From: JBBQVS01 sp038211295
Lineage (GTDB): Bacteria; Chloroflexota; Ktedonobacteria; Ktedonobacterales; Ktedonobacteraceae
Assembly (NCBI GenBank): GCA_038211295.1
Contig: JBBQVS010000008.1
Location: 1 to 64,000, forward strand
Reading direction: 5' to 3'
Length of the DNA stretch: 64,000 nucleotides
Below, piece by piece: positions 51,406 through 60,721 of this stretch (position 1 is the stretch's first letter; each line of letters starts with the position of its first letter). Under the pieces are notes generated by a model. The model ran no database searches. It saw only the letters and a program-made list of their open reading frames with translations, and was not told the DNA's origin. Both the position numbers and the translations under genes were made by a program.

Positions 51406-51407
51406 TA

Positions 51408-52553
51408 ATGAACAAAGGTATACACTGTATGATGAGTTTGAGCAAACGTAAACGCACATGGTTTTCCGGTGCTATGCTGCTCTTGAGCCTGTTTTTGTTG
51501 TCGGCCTGTGGCTTTCCCGGTATCGTCTCTACCTCGGCCCAGCTGCCTATTGTGAGCAAGGCCAGTACGCCGACAAGTGCGCTACCACCTGTGCGCTTTC
51601 CACAGGACGAGGCCGCGCATAGTGACCTGACCGAGTGGTGGTATTATACAGGGCATATGAACGCAACCGATGCCGACGGGAAGCCGCACAGGTACGGTTT
51701 TGAACTAGTGATCTTCCAGGCACTACGGAGCAGTTTCCCGCCCGTCTACGCCGCGCATTTCGCGATCAGCGATGTGACGCGCGGCGAGTTCCATTTCGAC
51801 CAGCGTCGTCTTATTGAGCCAGGAGCCGTAATCCCCAACGGTACATCCACAAAAGGTATCGATGAGCATGTTGGTGATTGGACTATTCAAGGGTTGAACG
51901 GACTCGACCATCTTTCCGCGCAGATGAACAATTACGGAATACATATTGACTTGCGTGGTGTTAAAGCCGCAACCCTCCATAATGGCTCCGGGCTTATCAA
52001 TTATGGGCCGGGTGGCTTCTCCTATTACTACTCGCGGACACGCATGGCCTTGTCTGGAACACTGGTAGACCACAACCAGACAAAAACAGTAACGGGCGAA
52101 GCGTGGATGGATCATCAATGGGGCAATTTTCTCCCGCTTGGAGGTGGTGGGTGGGATTGGTACAGCATCCAGCTAAACAACAATACCGAGATGATGTTGT
52201 ACTTCATCCACGATGCTTCAGGGGCGACGGTTTCGACCTATGCCGGCTATATCGACGCGGAGGGGAAGGATCATTTACTGCCAACAAGTTCGCTTCACTC
52301 AACCGTGCTTGACCATTGGACAAGCCCGACAACAAAGGCTACCTACGCCTCCGGTTGGAAGCTTGATATCAACGACTCACAAATCAAAGTATCGCTTACC
52401 ATCACGCCACAGTTGAAAGACCAGGAGCTTGTGGTGTATCAATCAACGGGCAATAGTTACTGGGAAGGAGCGGTCACGCTTCAGGGCCAGAGCAACGGAA
52501 AAGCGGTGCAAGGCGAAGGGTATATCGAATTGACAGGGTATGCGAACGGATAG
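51408..52553 (+). CDS. CrtC/AttH lipocalin-like lipoprotein
   Basis: 381 aa. A lipoprotein signal (LLSLFLLSACG, lipobox Cys ~34) anchors it outside. The mature protein matches the CrtC-like (AttH, hydroxyneurosporene synthase-like) twin-lipocalin fold: HSDLTEWWYYTGHM, FGFELVIFQA-like YGFELVIFQA, FSYYYSRTRMALSGTL, and GEAWMDHQWGN. Relatives hydrate carotenoids or have unknown lipid roles. Next to an MMPL exporter it may accept an exported hydrophobic compound; this is inference. GGAGG lies 10 nt before ATG 51408. Confidence 0.85.
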   Translation: MNKGIHCMMSLSKRKRTWFSGAMLLLSLFLLSACGFPGIVSTSAQLPIVSKASTPTSALPPVRFPQDEAAHSDLTEWWYYTGHMNATDADGKPHRYGFELVIFQALRSSFPPVYAAHFAISDVTRGEFHFDQRRLIEPGAVIPNGTSTKGIDEHVGDWTIQGLNGLDHLSAQMNNYGIHIDLRGVKAATLHNGSGLINYGPGGFSYYYSRTRMALSGTLVDHNQTKTVTGEAWMDHQWGNFLPLGGGGWDWYSIQLNNNTEMMLYFIHDASGATVSTYAGYIDAEGKDHLLPTSSLHSTVLDHWTSPTTKATYASGWKLDINDSQIKVSLTITPQLKDQELVVYQSTGNSYWEGAVTLQGQSNGKAVQGEGYIELTGYANG

Positions 52554-52597
52554 TATTGCCTTTTCTTACAGAAGACAAGAGAGAAGACAAGGTATAA

Positions 52598-52653
52598 GAG
52601 AAGGGCGTTTTGGTGTGCGAATCCAAAGAGAAGCAGAAAATAACGCCCTTCTC
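52598..52653 (+). terminator. 12-bp hairpin after lipoprotein gene
   Basis: GAGAAGGGCGTT (52598-52609) pairs with AACGCCCTTCTC (52642-52653); 32-nt loop. Confidence 0.6.
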
Positions 52654-52751
52654 TGCCATAAAATTATATATTCAAGAGGAAGGGGAAAGTACGCAGTATC
52701 AAGTATAGTATAGGCAGGTTTACTACCCTTGATGTTTTCGACAAAAAATTA

Positions 52752-52782
52752 TTGACGCGTCCGTACAAAGGTATGGTATACT
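52752..52782 (+). promoter_or_regulatory. Promoter before histidine kinase
   Basis: TTGACG (52752-52757) and TATACT (52777-52782) with a long 19-nt spacer. Confidence 0.45.
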
Positions 52783-52969
52783 TTGTTGCGATGTACAAAA
52801 TTTGAACATAATAGCGGAATTTGTATGCTGGATAGTGTAACAAAAGCCATACACTGTGGGTACAAGTGTAGATAACATGAAAATTAGTGTTCTGGCAGTA
52901 TTTTCAAGGTGATAATCGTTTGTCGAATACAGATAGACGGAAAACGCCAGGAGGGGAACTGGCTATAGT

Positions 52970-55648
52970 ATGAGCGAAACCAGAATAAATGAGGCACAAA
53001 ACGTAGAAGATAGAGGCCATACAGCAGAAGAACTCGCGACGGTAGAGCAGGTGGCTCGTATCGTTGGCAGTGTGTATGGGGCGAAATCAGACTATACACG
53101 TCTGGCAACCGAACTTGCACAGGCAATTTCTTTCGATATTTTTGGCATTGTCCTACTTCATCATGACCACAAAGCCGTTCGTGTGACCGTCTGTCAGCGC
53201 GACGAGCTACAGAGTAGATGGGTCGCGCAGTATCATCAACATCCTTTTACAGACTCGATGTTGGAGCAACTCTTCGAGACAACCGCTCTTGTCGTACAGG
53301 AGTATCCGCTAGGGGTAGTCGGCCCTCCTGCTATGAGCGGTGATGCGTTAAGTCGATATCCACATTTGCGCTCGACCTGTATTGTTCCGCTCCGCACGAA
53401 AGAGCGCGTTCTTGGCACGCTTGAACTTGGTAGCACTTTAACTGCCACGTACACGAACTCTGCTGTGCAGCGACTCATAGCTGCTGTTGCCCAGGTGCTT
53501 GCGACCTCGCTAGAGCGCACACAACTTGAGGGTAGTGCCGCGATTCAAGATCGACAACGGCAGGCACTGAAAGACGTTTCGCGTGCTTTGACCTCGACAA
53601 TGGATCTCGCGACCATTCTTACACAGATTGTGCAGAGTGTCGCCCAAGCACTCACCGTCGCTACTGCTATCATTACTCTCGATCAGCGTAATGCATCGCT
53701 TCAGCTTGCGGCGCAGTCGGGACTGAATGAGGCTATCTTAAACAGTGTTATTCGTAGTGAACTTGTCATGACCGAGCAATGTATTCTTGGAAGCACATTA
53801 CGGAATAGGCAATCGTATATATCAAACGATATCGGACACGATGAACGGTTTCCTGCCAGTTGCATTCTATACCCTACGCTCTCCATTCGCTCTCTCTTGA
53901 GCTATCCCCTCATCATTGGCAACACTATTTATGGGGTTTTGCTGCTCTGCTCGCCAGAACCGGGCGGCTTTACACCGCTCAAAGCTGATATCGTTGCGCT
54001 TTTTGCTACACAAGTCACGCTTGCTCTTCACAACGGGGCATTGCTGGAAGCGGCGCAGCAGCACAACCGTTTTCAAGATGCTATCGAGCAGCTAGAGCAA
54101 ACATCTCACTCCCCCGTGTACTCGCAAGAAGAGGAGTATGCGTTGCTCATGCGGGTGCGTGAGGAAGCGCAACGAACCTTTGGCGTTAGTCTTAGTAATC
54201 TCCTACGTTTTGTGAGTGACAGCATATTGACCAACACTACCGACGCCATCCAGACGCTTCTTCATGAGCCACGCGATATTGCTATCCCTACAACACCGTA
54301 TCAGGAAAACGTTCCTTTCTTCAAGGGCGAGAACAGTGAAAAGCAACGTCTCTCCGCGCGGCAAACATTGCTTGCTCTGACACAGACAACGCAGGCCGTA
54401 ATCGCCCGTGCGGGTGTGGTCAGCGAGTTAAGCAACCTGCTAATGCAGGTACAACAACCTGCTAGAGGTATAAAAGATGCGTGGTTCGTCGTTGATCTCG
54501 CGGGTATATGCGTCTACATGAATCCAGTCGCCGAAGCTTTTTGTGGCGTGCGAATGACCGATATCGAAAACATACCTGCTTCACTTGAGCATGTTTTCGC
54601 TACTCTTTTGCCCAGAATACGCAATGGTGAAGAGGTATCGCTGTACCTGAAGAACATCATGCTCGACATTTTACAAAAGCAAGAGATGCGCTGTGCGGTG
54701 GCACTGGAGCTAGTACGCCCCCGCTTCGCTGGTGTGTTGCAAAAGGCAACGGGATATGAGAACAGCATGGCTCGCGAAGAGGGAGAAGGTGGCATAAGGG
54801 AGCAGGCGAGAGGCGGCGCGACACAGCTTCGCACGATGCTTTTGGAGAGTGCGCCATCGGATAGCCATTATCACCTGATGCGCCATCCTTTACATAACGC
54901 GCAGGGTCGCCCTACCGCATACGCGTTACAAGTGCGCGACATAACCACTCAGGTACGCGACGAAAAAAATAAATCCGCGCTCCTTTCCTCTGTATCGCAT
55001 GATTTACGCACTCCGCTCACAACAATCAAAGCCGCTGTGACTGGCCTATTGCAGGAAGACATTCCCTGGGATGAGCAGATGCGACGCGAGATGCTCGAAG
55101 ATATAGATACCGAAACCGATCATCTCACCGTCCTTGTAAACGCGCTGGTAGAAATGTCACGTATCGAAATGGGCGCACTGCTACTTGAGAAAGAGTGGTG
55201 CGACATCACTGAAGTTATTTACGAGACTCTGATAAAAACGAAACGTATGATTGCGGGCCGCAAGGTGCAAACGCAGTTTTCGCCTTCGCTTCCGTTGCTA
55301 TATATTGACCATGTGCAGTTGAGTCGGGTGGTTTACAACCTTGTCGAGAACGCCGCGCGTCACAGTCCAGAGTACACGGAGATTCTTATCAAAGCAGACG
55401 TGCTCACGGAGGCCACACCGACGATGGTGCGGGTTCAGATTGTCGATAGTGGTTGTGGCATCCCGACTCATGAGCATGAGCGTATTTTTAAATCGTTTTA
55501 TGGTTTGCGTTCTCACGGAAGCGGATTAGGTCTGGCGATCTGTAAAGGAATTATAGAAGCGCATCAGGGACGCATCTGGGTTGAAAGTGGCGACAAAGGA
55601 TCGTGTTTTATTTTCACTCTTCCAATAGATGTCACATCTGTAGGATAA
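52970..55648 (+). CDS. GAF-GAF-PAS sensor histidine kinase
   Basis: 892 aa, no transmembrane helix, so cytoplasmic. Two GAF domains (~30-185 and ~200-365: CIVPLRTKERVLGTLELGS, SLLSYPLIIGNTIYGVLLLCS), a helical stretch, a PAS-like domain (~500-640: AWFVVDLAGICVYMNPVAE), HisKA with the phospho-His at 677 (SSVSHDLRTPLTTIK), and HATPase_c (VVYNLVENAARHSP, IVDSGCGIP, GSGLGLAICKGI). It probably senses a small molecule, redox state or light-type cofactor through GAF. The OmpR-type regulator gene follows 26 bp on and is its likely partner. Confidence 0.92.
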   Translation: MSETRINEAQNVEDRGHTAEELATVEQVARIVGSVYGAKSDYTRLATELAQAISFDIFGIVLLHHDHKAVRVTVCQRDELQSRWVAQYHQHPFTDSMLEQLFETTALVVQEYPLGVVGPPAMSGDALSRYPHLRSTCIVPLRTKERVLGTLELGSTLTATYTNSAVQRLIAAVAQVLATSLERTQLEGSAAIQDRQRQALKDVSRALTSTMDLATILTQIVQSVAQALTVATAIITLDQRNASLQLAAQSGLNEAILNSVIRSELVMTEQCILGSTLRNRQSYISNDIGHDERFPASCILYPTLSIRSLLSYPLIIGNTIYGVLLLCSPEPGGFTPLKADIVALFATQVTLALHNGALLEAAQQHNRFQDAIEQLEQTSHSPVYSQEEEYALLMRVREEAQRTFGVSLSNLLRFVSDSILTNTTDAIQTLLHEPRDIAIPTTPYQENVPFFKGENSEKQRLSARQTLLALTQTTQAVIARAGVVSELSNLLMQVQQPARGIKDAWFVVDLAGICVYMNPVAEAFCGVRMTDIENIPASLEHVFATLLPRIRNGEEVSLYLKNIMLDILQKQEMRCAVALELVRPRFAGVLQKATGYENSMAREEGEGGIREQARGGATQLRTMLLESAPSDSHYHLMRHPLHNAQGRPTAYALQVRDITTQVRDEKNKSALLSSVSHDLRTPLTTIKAAVTGLLQEDIPWDEQMRREMLEDIDTETDHLTVLVNALVEMSRIEMGALLLEKEWCDITEVIYETLIKTKRMIAGRKVQTQFSPSLPLLYIDHVQLSRVVYNLVENAARHSPEYTEILIKADVLTEATPTMVRVQIVDSGCGIPTHEHERIFKSFYGLRSHGSGLGLAICKGIIEAHQGRIWVESGDKGSCFIFTLPIDVTSVG

Positions 55649-55674
55649 CGTAGCGGAAAGAGAGGCAGAAATAT

Positions 55675-56412
55675 ATGGCTAAGGCCGCCGGGAAACGTAT
55701 ACTTGTTGTGGATGATGAGCCGCCTATTCAGCGTATTTTGCGGCGTAGTCTCACAATGAACGGATACGATGTGCTTGTTGCGGAAGATGGCAAACAGGCT
55801 ATTGAAATGGCCTTGTATCAGCATCCAGACCTTGTCCTCCTCGACCTCTGTTTACCCGGAGAGCTTGATGGGTTAGACGTATGTAAACAGCTACGCTACG
55901 CTCTATATAAAATGCCCATAATCGTACTCTCTGCTATCACTGAAGAGAGGCAAAAGGTTCGCGCCCTCGATCTGGGGGCAGATGATTACCTGACTAAGCC
56001 ATTTAGTAACGAGGAGTTGCAGGCGCGTGTTCGTGTCTGCCTACGCCGCGCCAACACAGAGGCATACACTCATACACAAACTGTAGAGACGCTGTATAGT
56101 GAAGATGCTTCCATCTCCATGGATGTCGCACGGCGTCAGGTGCGTGTTGGTGGACAAGAGGTAAAGCTTACGCCTACAGAATTTGACCTGTTACATCAAC
56201 TTCTTTTGTACGCGGGAAAAGTTCTTACTCACCGTTCTTTACTACAAGCTGTCTGGGGGCCTGAATATGGCGAAGAAGCGGATTACTTGCGTGTATATAT
56301 TCGGCAATTGAGACTGAAGGTAGAAGCCAACCCATCACGACCCAGGTATATTCTTACAGAACCGGGAATAGGCTACGTTTTCCGTTCTCCCGGCGAGATT
56401 TTGAGTATTTAA
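55675..56412 (+). CDS. OmpR/KdpE-type response regulator
   Basis: 245 aa. Receiver with LVVDDEP, acceptor Asp in LVLLDLCLPGELDG, Thr/Ser in VLSA and Lys in YLTKPF. The winged-helix domain (~150-240) has VKLTPTEFDLLHQLLLYAGK, WGPEYGEEADYLRVYIRQLR and EPGIGYVF, closest in look to KdpE. It is paired with the GAF histidine kinase just upstream. Confidence 0.93.
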   Translation: MAKAAGKRILVVDDEPPIQRILRRSLTMNGYDVLVAEDGKQAIEMALYQHPDLVLLDLCLPGELDGLDVCKQLRYALYKMPIIVLSAITEERQKVRALDLGADDYLTKPFSNEELQARVRVCLRRANTEAYTHTQTVETLYSEDASISMDVARRQVRVGGQEVKLTPTEFDLLHQLLLYAGKVLTHRSLLQAVWGPEYGEEADYLRVYIRQLRLKVEANPSRPRYILTEPGIGYVFRSPGEILSI

Positions 56413-56594
56413 TACAATCTTAATGAATTTCTCTAGGCAGGTCTGCTGTTTTGCAGTACACTGGAGAAGTGCAAATATAGAAATGTATGCACAATGTTTT
56501 GCGGCTCTTGCATATTGTATATTTTCTTTCTATACTGGTTGCCAAATAACATCCAGCTATTCTTTCTGTAAGTCAGGGAAGAGGTGACGCTATC

Positions 56595-57428
56595 GTGGAG
56601 CAAAGACCGCTTCGTGTGCGTATCATTGGACAACAGAATAATTTCACGCATGTGCTCTCCACCAATCTTCAGCATTGGGGGTATGAAGTTATGTTCTCTG
56701 CTGATATATCAGAAGAAACCAGGCGAAAAGAACACTTGCCCTTATACACTCTAGCCGAATGGCAAGCAGATGTGTTATTGTATAACCTTGATGACATGGT
56801 GAATACCACCGGATCATATTCTTCTCTAGCAATATTCCAATCGCTTAAAGAAAGTGGACGTCTCGTTATTGTGTTAAGCAACCGCTCCGTCTCGCGGAGA
56901 ACGCTTGAGCAAATGGGCGCAATTGCCTTAGTACAAAAACCTTTTGAAATAGAGCGATTATTACGCTATCTTCATGTGCTACAGCAACTCTTGTTTGCCT
57001 GTGTTCCAGAAGATGTTTCAAAGAACACGCCTGGCACACGCAACGTCATGCGGGTACTTGTAGCCGATGACAACGAGAGTATTGTACAGATAGTGCAGGA
57101 ATATCTTATGCAAAATAGGGAGACGGGGTTTGAGGTTGCTATTGCTGCTGATGGCTTGGACGCTCTGGAACAGTGCCTGCACTGGCAACCAGACTGCGTG
57201 GTAACTGACCTGCTTATGCCCTGGATGAACGGCTATCAGGTAATGCGCTGCCTCGCCCTTGCTGGCTTGCCGCGTCCCACACCTGCTTTTGTTGTGATGA
57301 GCGCACTAACTCATGTAGAAGTTCCGTCAAGTACCTCCTACATGGCAGGGAAAGCCGTAGTATATATCAATAAGCCATTTACAAGTAGTCATCTACTAAC
57401 TGCTATTCAACAAGTATGTATGGTGTGA
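56595..57428 (+). CDS. Tandem-receiver protein, first receiver degenerate
   Basis: 277 aa. Residues 1-135 keep the receiver fold (VRIIGQQNNF, LLYNLDDM, VIVLSN, LVQKPFEIERLL) but lack the acidic pair and acceptor Asp. Residues ~150-277 are a full receiver: VLVADDNES, CVVTDLLMPWMNGYQV, MSALT, INKPF. There is no output domain. GTG 56595 has GAGGTGA 8 nt upstream. Position suggests a phospho-relay or sink between the kinase pair and the chemosensory genes. Confidence 0.8.
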   Translation: MEQRPLRVRIIGQQNNFTHVLSTNLQHWGYEVMFSADISEETRRKEHLPLYTLAEWQADVLLYNLDDMVNTTGSYSSLAIFQSLKESGRLVIVLSNRSVSRRTLEQMGAIALVQKPFEIERLLRYLHVLQQLLFACVPEDVSKNTPGTRNVMRVLVADDNESIVQIVQEYLMQNRETGFEVAIAADGLDALEQCLHWQPDCVVTDLLMPWMNGYQVMRCLALAGLPRPTPAFVVMSALTHVEVPSSTSYMAGKAVVYINKPFTSSHLLTAIQQVCMV

Positions 57429-57505
57429 AATAATGAAAAACGTTTTCTGGTCAAGCGGCGTATACATTATTGCACGTCTGCGACGGAAAAAAGGACAGAG
57501 GAACA

Positions 57506-58933
57506 ATGGATCAACAAGACCGTATCATGGATGGAGATTTGCAAACGCTTGGTCTTCAATCCATCTTAAAAATGCTCGCGCTGAGCGATAAAACGGGCAA
57601 ATTGCTGGTCTATTCAGGACCTGAAACGCTCTCCGTCGATTTGCGACAAGGGAAAATTCTTTCTGTCCGCGAGGAGGGTATTGTTCAACCAAACATTCTG
57701 GGAATGCTCTGCCTCATTGGAAAGCTCAACCAGGAACAGGTAAAAACTGTTTATGAGATGGCGCAACGTGACCCCCATATCGCATTGCCTATGCTTGTAG
57801 AGCGGGGATGGATGAGCGCGGGTGAAATGCAGTTGCGCCTGGAGTTCGCGGTTACGCAGTCGATAGCACACGCTCTGCGCTGGGTGAATGGGCGTTTCGC
57901 GTTTCATCGTCTGGTTCCACTTGATAGCGCGATGAGGCCACTAGATGTAGACTCGGTGCTTTTAGAATCGTTACGGCAGGCCGACGAATGGGAAGAGATC
58001 GCTGCGGAAGGAATCACGTATCTTACGCGCACTACTGTAGCACGCTGGCAACCAGAGGTAGCACGCGATGTGCGCTCGCTCGGACTCAAGCAGGAAGAAG
58101 TTCAGGTTCTCTGTCTCTCCAACGGAGAAATTCCCTTACAATCGGTTGCTCAGGTTTTGATGATGCCAGAGGCGCGTATTGTGCGTCTGATGGCGCGACT
58201 CCTCGAATTGAATCTGATCGAGGTTGTCGATACCGTGATGGAGACCGAGTTGCAAGGCGATCTCTCCAATATCATCATCAAATGCCAGTATGTGCTGGCG
58301 CACCAACGTCAATCATCGACGCCCGAACAACACTTGCTTGGACTTATTGTAACCCTCAGCGATTGCATCAATGGCCTACTCATTCATCATGGACGCTACG
58401 CACGTATTCTGCGTGGGCGTGGTCATGTCTCCAACGCGGAAATTATGCACTACCTGGAGCAACGTTTCGCGCAACCTTTGCAGCTTTTGTCGCAGCAACG
58501 CTACCCCATTCTAGAAACTGCGAATTTTGTCGATGGGCAGTTGAACTGTCAGGACATTCGCACTCTGAACAAAGTTGTGCGCGGCGAACAATTGGAAGAG
58601 TTTTACTGGGAGGCAGTGCAAGGTCTCGCGGCCTTTTTAAGAATGGTCTTCGACCAATTATTGCGCGATGAGGTTGGAAACTCGCATACTGGACGCCAGC
58701 TAAATGTTGCGTGGAAAATCTTTCTCTCGGAGATTGACCAGGAAGTGCAACATTATCAGTCGTATCGGGCCTATCGAAACGCGCAATCCACGCGTGGACG
58801 AGATGTAAACATGCAGTCACAGGGATCGTCGATGGGCATTTTGCCCCCACAAAACATGCAAGCGCGAAGTGAAGTACCGGAGCAGGAAAACGCATCTTCC
58901 TGGTCAGTAGATACGCAGAGGAGGTTTATTTAA
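57506..58933 (+). CDS. DUF4388 (PatA N-terminal-type) protein
   Basis: 475 aa. The N-terminal DUF4388 domain (~8-110) reads GDLQTLGLQSILKMLALSDK, TGKLLVYSG and LRQGKILSV. Next come winged-helix-like repeats (WRVNGRF-type LRWVNGRFAFHRL) and a helical C-terminal half with unknown fold; the tail is Gln-rich. In cyanobacteria such domains occur in PatA/PixG proteins that head PilG-type chemosensory operons; here the receiver is a separate downstream gene. AGAGGAACA precedes ATG 57506. CheY starts on the next base after the stop. Confidence 0.8.
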   Translation: MDQQDRIMDGDLQTLGLQSILKMLALSDKTGKLLVYSGPETLSVDLRQGKILSVREEGIVQPNILGMLCLIGKLNQEQVKTVYEMAQRDPHIALPMLVERGWMSAGEMQLRLEFAVTQSIAHALRWVNGRFAFHRLVPLDSAMRPLDVDSVLLESLRQADEWEEIAAEGITYLTRTTVARWQPEVARDVRSLGLKQEEVQVLCLSNGEIPLQSVAQVLMMPEARIVRLMARLLELNLIEVVDTVMETELQGDLSNIIIKCQYVLAHQRQSSTPEQHLLGLIVTLSDCINGLLIHHGRYARILRGRGHVSNAEIMHYLEQRFAQPLQLLSQQRYPILETANFVDGQLNCQDIRTLNKVVRGEQLEEFYWEAVQGLAAFLRMVFDQLLRDEVGNSHTGRQLNVAWKIFLSEIDQEVQHYQSYRAYRNAQSTRGRDVNMQSQGSSMGILPPQNMQARSEVPEQENASSWSVDTQRRFI

Positions 58934-59377
58934 ATGGCGCAACCTACAGTTCTTGTTGTGGACGACAGTCCAACAGTCCGTAAAATTGTGCAAATGACAT
59001 TACAGCGTGAACACATTCGTGTCATCACGGCGGGTGATGGTCTGAGTGCGCTTACTTCTGTCGCGGACGAAATGCCGGCCCTTATCCTGCTCGACATTCA
59101 GCTTCCGCGTATGGATGGCTACCATATTTGCCAGATAATACGGAAAAACTTGCAGTTTCGGCAAATACCCATTATCATGCTCAGTGGGAAGGACGGATTG
59201 TTTGACAAGATGCGTGGTCGTCTGGCCGGCTCCACCGAATACCTCACCAAACCATTTGAGGCCGGTGAACTTGTGCAGACGGTGAAGAAGCATCTTGCAA
59301 ACTGGGAAGAGCGTAGGGCCGAGCATATGCCTGTGCAGCAAGAAGGCACGCGCCACCGCTTACGCTATCGGGGCTAA
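58934..59377 (+). CDS. CheY-like receiver (PilG type)
   Basis: 147 aa, a single receiver with all key residues: VVDDSPTVRK, ILLDIQLPRMDGY, MLSGKD, YLTKPFEAGE. SPTVRK and GRLAGSTEYLTKPF are typical of PilG/PixG receivers. AGGAGG lies 8 nt upstream, inside the end of the DUF4388 gene. The accessory-island receivers at 41.9 and 46.3 kb are its closest relatives in the window. Confidence 0.9.
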   Translation: MAQPTVLVVDDSPTVRKIVQMTLQREHIRVITAGDGLSALTSVADEMPALILLDIQLPRMDGYHICQIIRKNLQFRQIPIIMLSGKDGLFDKMRGRLAGSTEYLTKPFEAGELVQTVKKHLANWEERRAEHMPVQQEGTRHRLRYRG

Positions 59378-59487
59378 GTCGATAGGTTTCCCTCTCGTGA
59401 GAAATAGCTCTCCATGAGAGAAACGCCAGTGAGATAGCCATTCTTTCCCATTCTACTGGTAGGCCAAATCATGAAAGGTATAATGGG

Positions 59488-59853
59488 ATGTCGGGGCAGA
59501 AGATACTCGTAGTAGATGACAGTTGGACGGAACTCACCATGATCGTTACCCCCTTACGCAATAGCGGGTTCGAGGTGGTTACAGCAGTTGACGGTGACGA
59601 GGCCGTCGAAAAAGTGTTTAAAGAGCGTCCAAACTGTATTGTTTTAGATGTTGTTTTGCCAAAGCAAAATGGGTTCCAGTTGTGTCGTAAGCTCAAAAAC
59701 TACGAGGCAAGCAAACATATTCCGATAATTTTATTGACAAGCAAGAGTACACCACTTGATCGCTCATGGGGACTACGGCAGGGAGCCGATCTCTACATGA
59801 CCAAGCCATTTAGTGCTGAAGAACTCGTGGCAAATGTCCGTAGCCTTGTCTAG
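59488..59853 (+). CDS. CheY-like receiver (PilH type)
   Basis: 121 aa, a single receiver: ILVVDDSWTE, CIVLDVVLPKQNGFQ, LLTSKS, YMTKPFSAEE. Second of a pair, as PilG/PilH and PixG/PixH. GAAAGG lies ~10 nt before ATG 59488. It is followed by a terminator, so later genes may be partly uncoupled. Confidence 0.9.
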   Translation: MSGQKILVVDDSWTELTMIVTPLRNSGFEVVTAVDGDEAVEKVFKERPNCIVLDVVLPKQNGFQLCRKLKNYEASKHIPIILLTSKSTPLDRSWGLRQGADLYMTKPFSAEELVANVRSLV

Positions 59854-59878
59854 TATCGAGCCAACGCAAAAAGCAGGC

Positions 59879-59909
59879 ACTACAACCTCTTGCAAAAAGA
59901 GGTTGTAGT
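59879..59909 (+). terminator. 13-bp hairpin after second CheY gene
   Basis: ACTACAACCTCTT (59879-59891) pairs with AAGAGGTTGTAGT (59897-59909); loop GCAAA. There is no T-run, so it may attenuate rather than end the operon. Confidence 0.65.
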
Positions 59910-60042
59910 ATCTATAACATTCAGTATTTCTATTTTCTTCTAGTGTATGTATCAAGAAAATATTCTGATTATTTCTGTGTGCCTCTCCCCTGTAACAGAG
60001 GAAGAAGGACTTTTGGGCTATGAAGCGATAAGGAGTAATAGT

Positions 60043-60648
60043 GTGAATAGTGAAAATCTGAAAAGAGCACAGGAAAGCCAACGTACTGCTTTCGCCACAA
60101 GCCAACAACAGCGTATTTTAGCTGCTACAGCACAAATGCAGCGTCTGCAAGCTGGACAGTCCCTGACAGAGAAGAGTACTTCTGATGGCGTCGCTCCTGT
60201 TATTGGCGAGCAATATCTTGTTTTTCTACTGAATAATCGCGAAATTGCGGTCAAAGCCGATCACATTCAAGGGGTCGAACGCCCAATGTATGTTACTCCT
60301 GTACCAAATGTAGTATCATGGGTACGTGGTGTAGTGAATTTGCGCGGCTCCGTTGCATCTGTTGTAGATTTAAGAGAATTCTTAGGACTGGAACAAAGTG
60401 TAAGTAGTTCACGCACACGTCTGCTTTCCTTACAAGCAAATGAGATGATTGTCTGTATTCTTGTGGACAGTGTAAGTGAGATGCTTCAGATTCCGCAAGC
60501 AGCTGTTGGACAGGGAGATGTGCGCCCAACAACTATTCCGCAGTGGATTGCTCCCTATGCTGAAAAGTATGCACAGCTGGATGACCGTATAATTGTGTTG
60601 CTGGATGTTGCACGCCTCCTCTTTTCCGATAAGATGCAACGCTACTAA
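60043..60648 (+). CDS. cheW: CheW-type coupling protein (PilI/PixI-like)
   Basis: 201 aa. A ~60-residue Gln-rich N-terminal helix precedes the CheW domain: YLVFLLNNREIAVKADHIQGV, WVRGVVNLRGSVASVVDLREFLG, and DDRIIVLLDVARLL. NLRG is the family mark. It links the MCP to CheA. GTG 60043 has AAGGAG 7 nt upstream; ATG 59947 opens a longer frame without a site. Confidence 0.9.
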   Translation: MNSENLKRAQESQRTAFATSQQQRILAATAQMQRLQAGQSLTEKSTSDGVAPVIGEQYLVFLLNNREIAVKADHIQGVERPMYVTPVPNVVSWVRGVVNLRGSVASVVDLREFLGLEQSVSSSRTRLLSLQANEMIVCILVDSVSEMLQIPQAAVGQGDVRPTTIPQWIAPYAEKYAQLDDRIIVLLDVARLLFSDKMQRY

Positions 60649-60721
60649 TCTTTTTGAGGCGATAGAGCAAAATGTCTTTGACTCGATGTAGATATTTTTT
60701 TATCAATAGGAGGTCTGGCGA

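Larger units (their letters stand above)
52554..52969. other. Intergenic region before histidine kinase
   Basis: 416 bp. It holds the terminator at 52598-52653 and the promoter at 52752-52782, leaving a ~185-nt leader with no coding frame worth calling. Confidence 0.6.
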
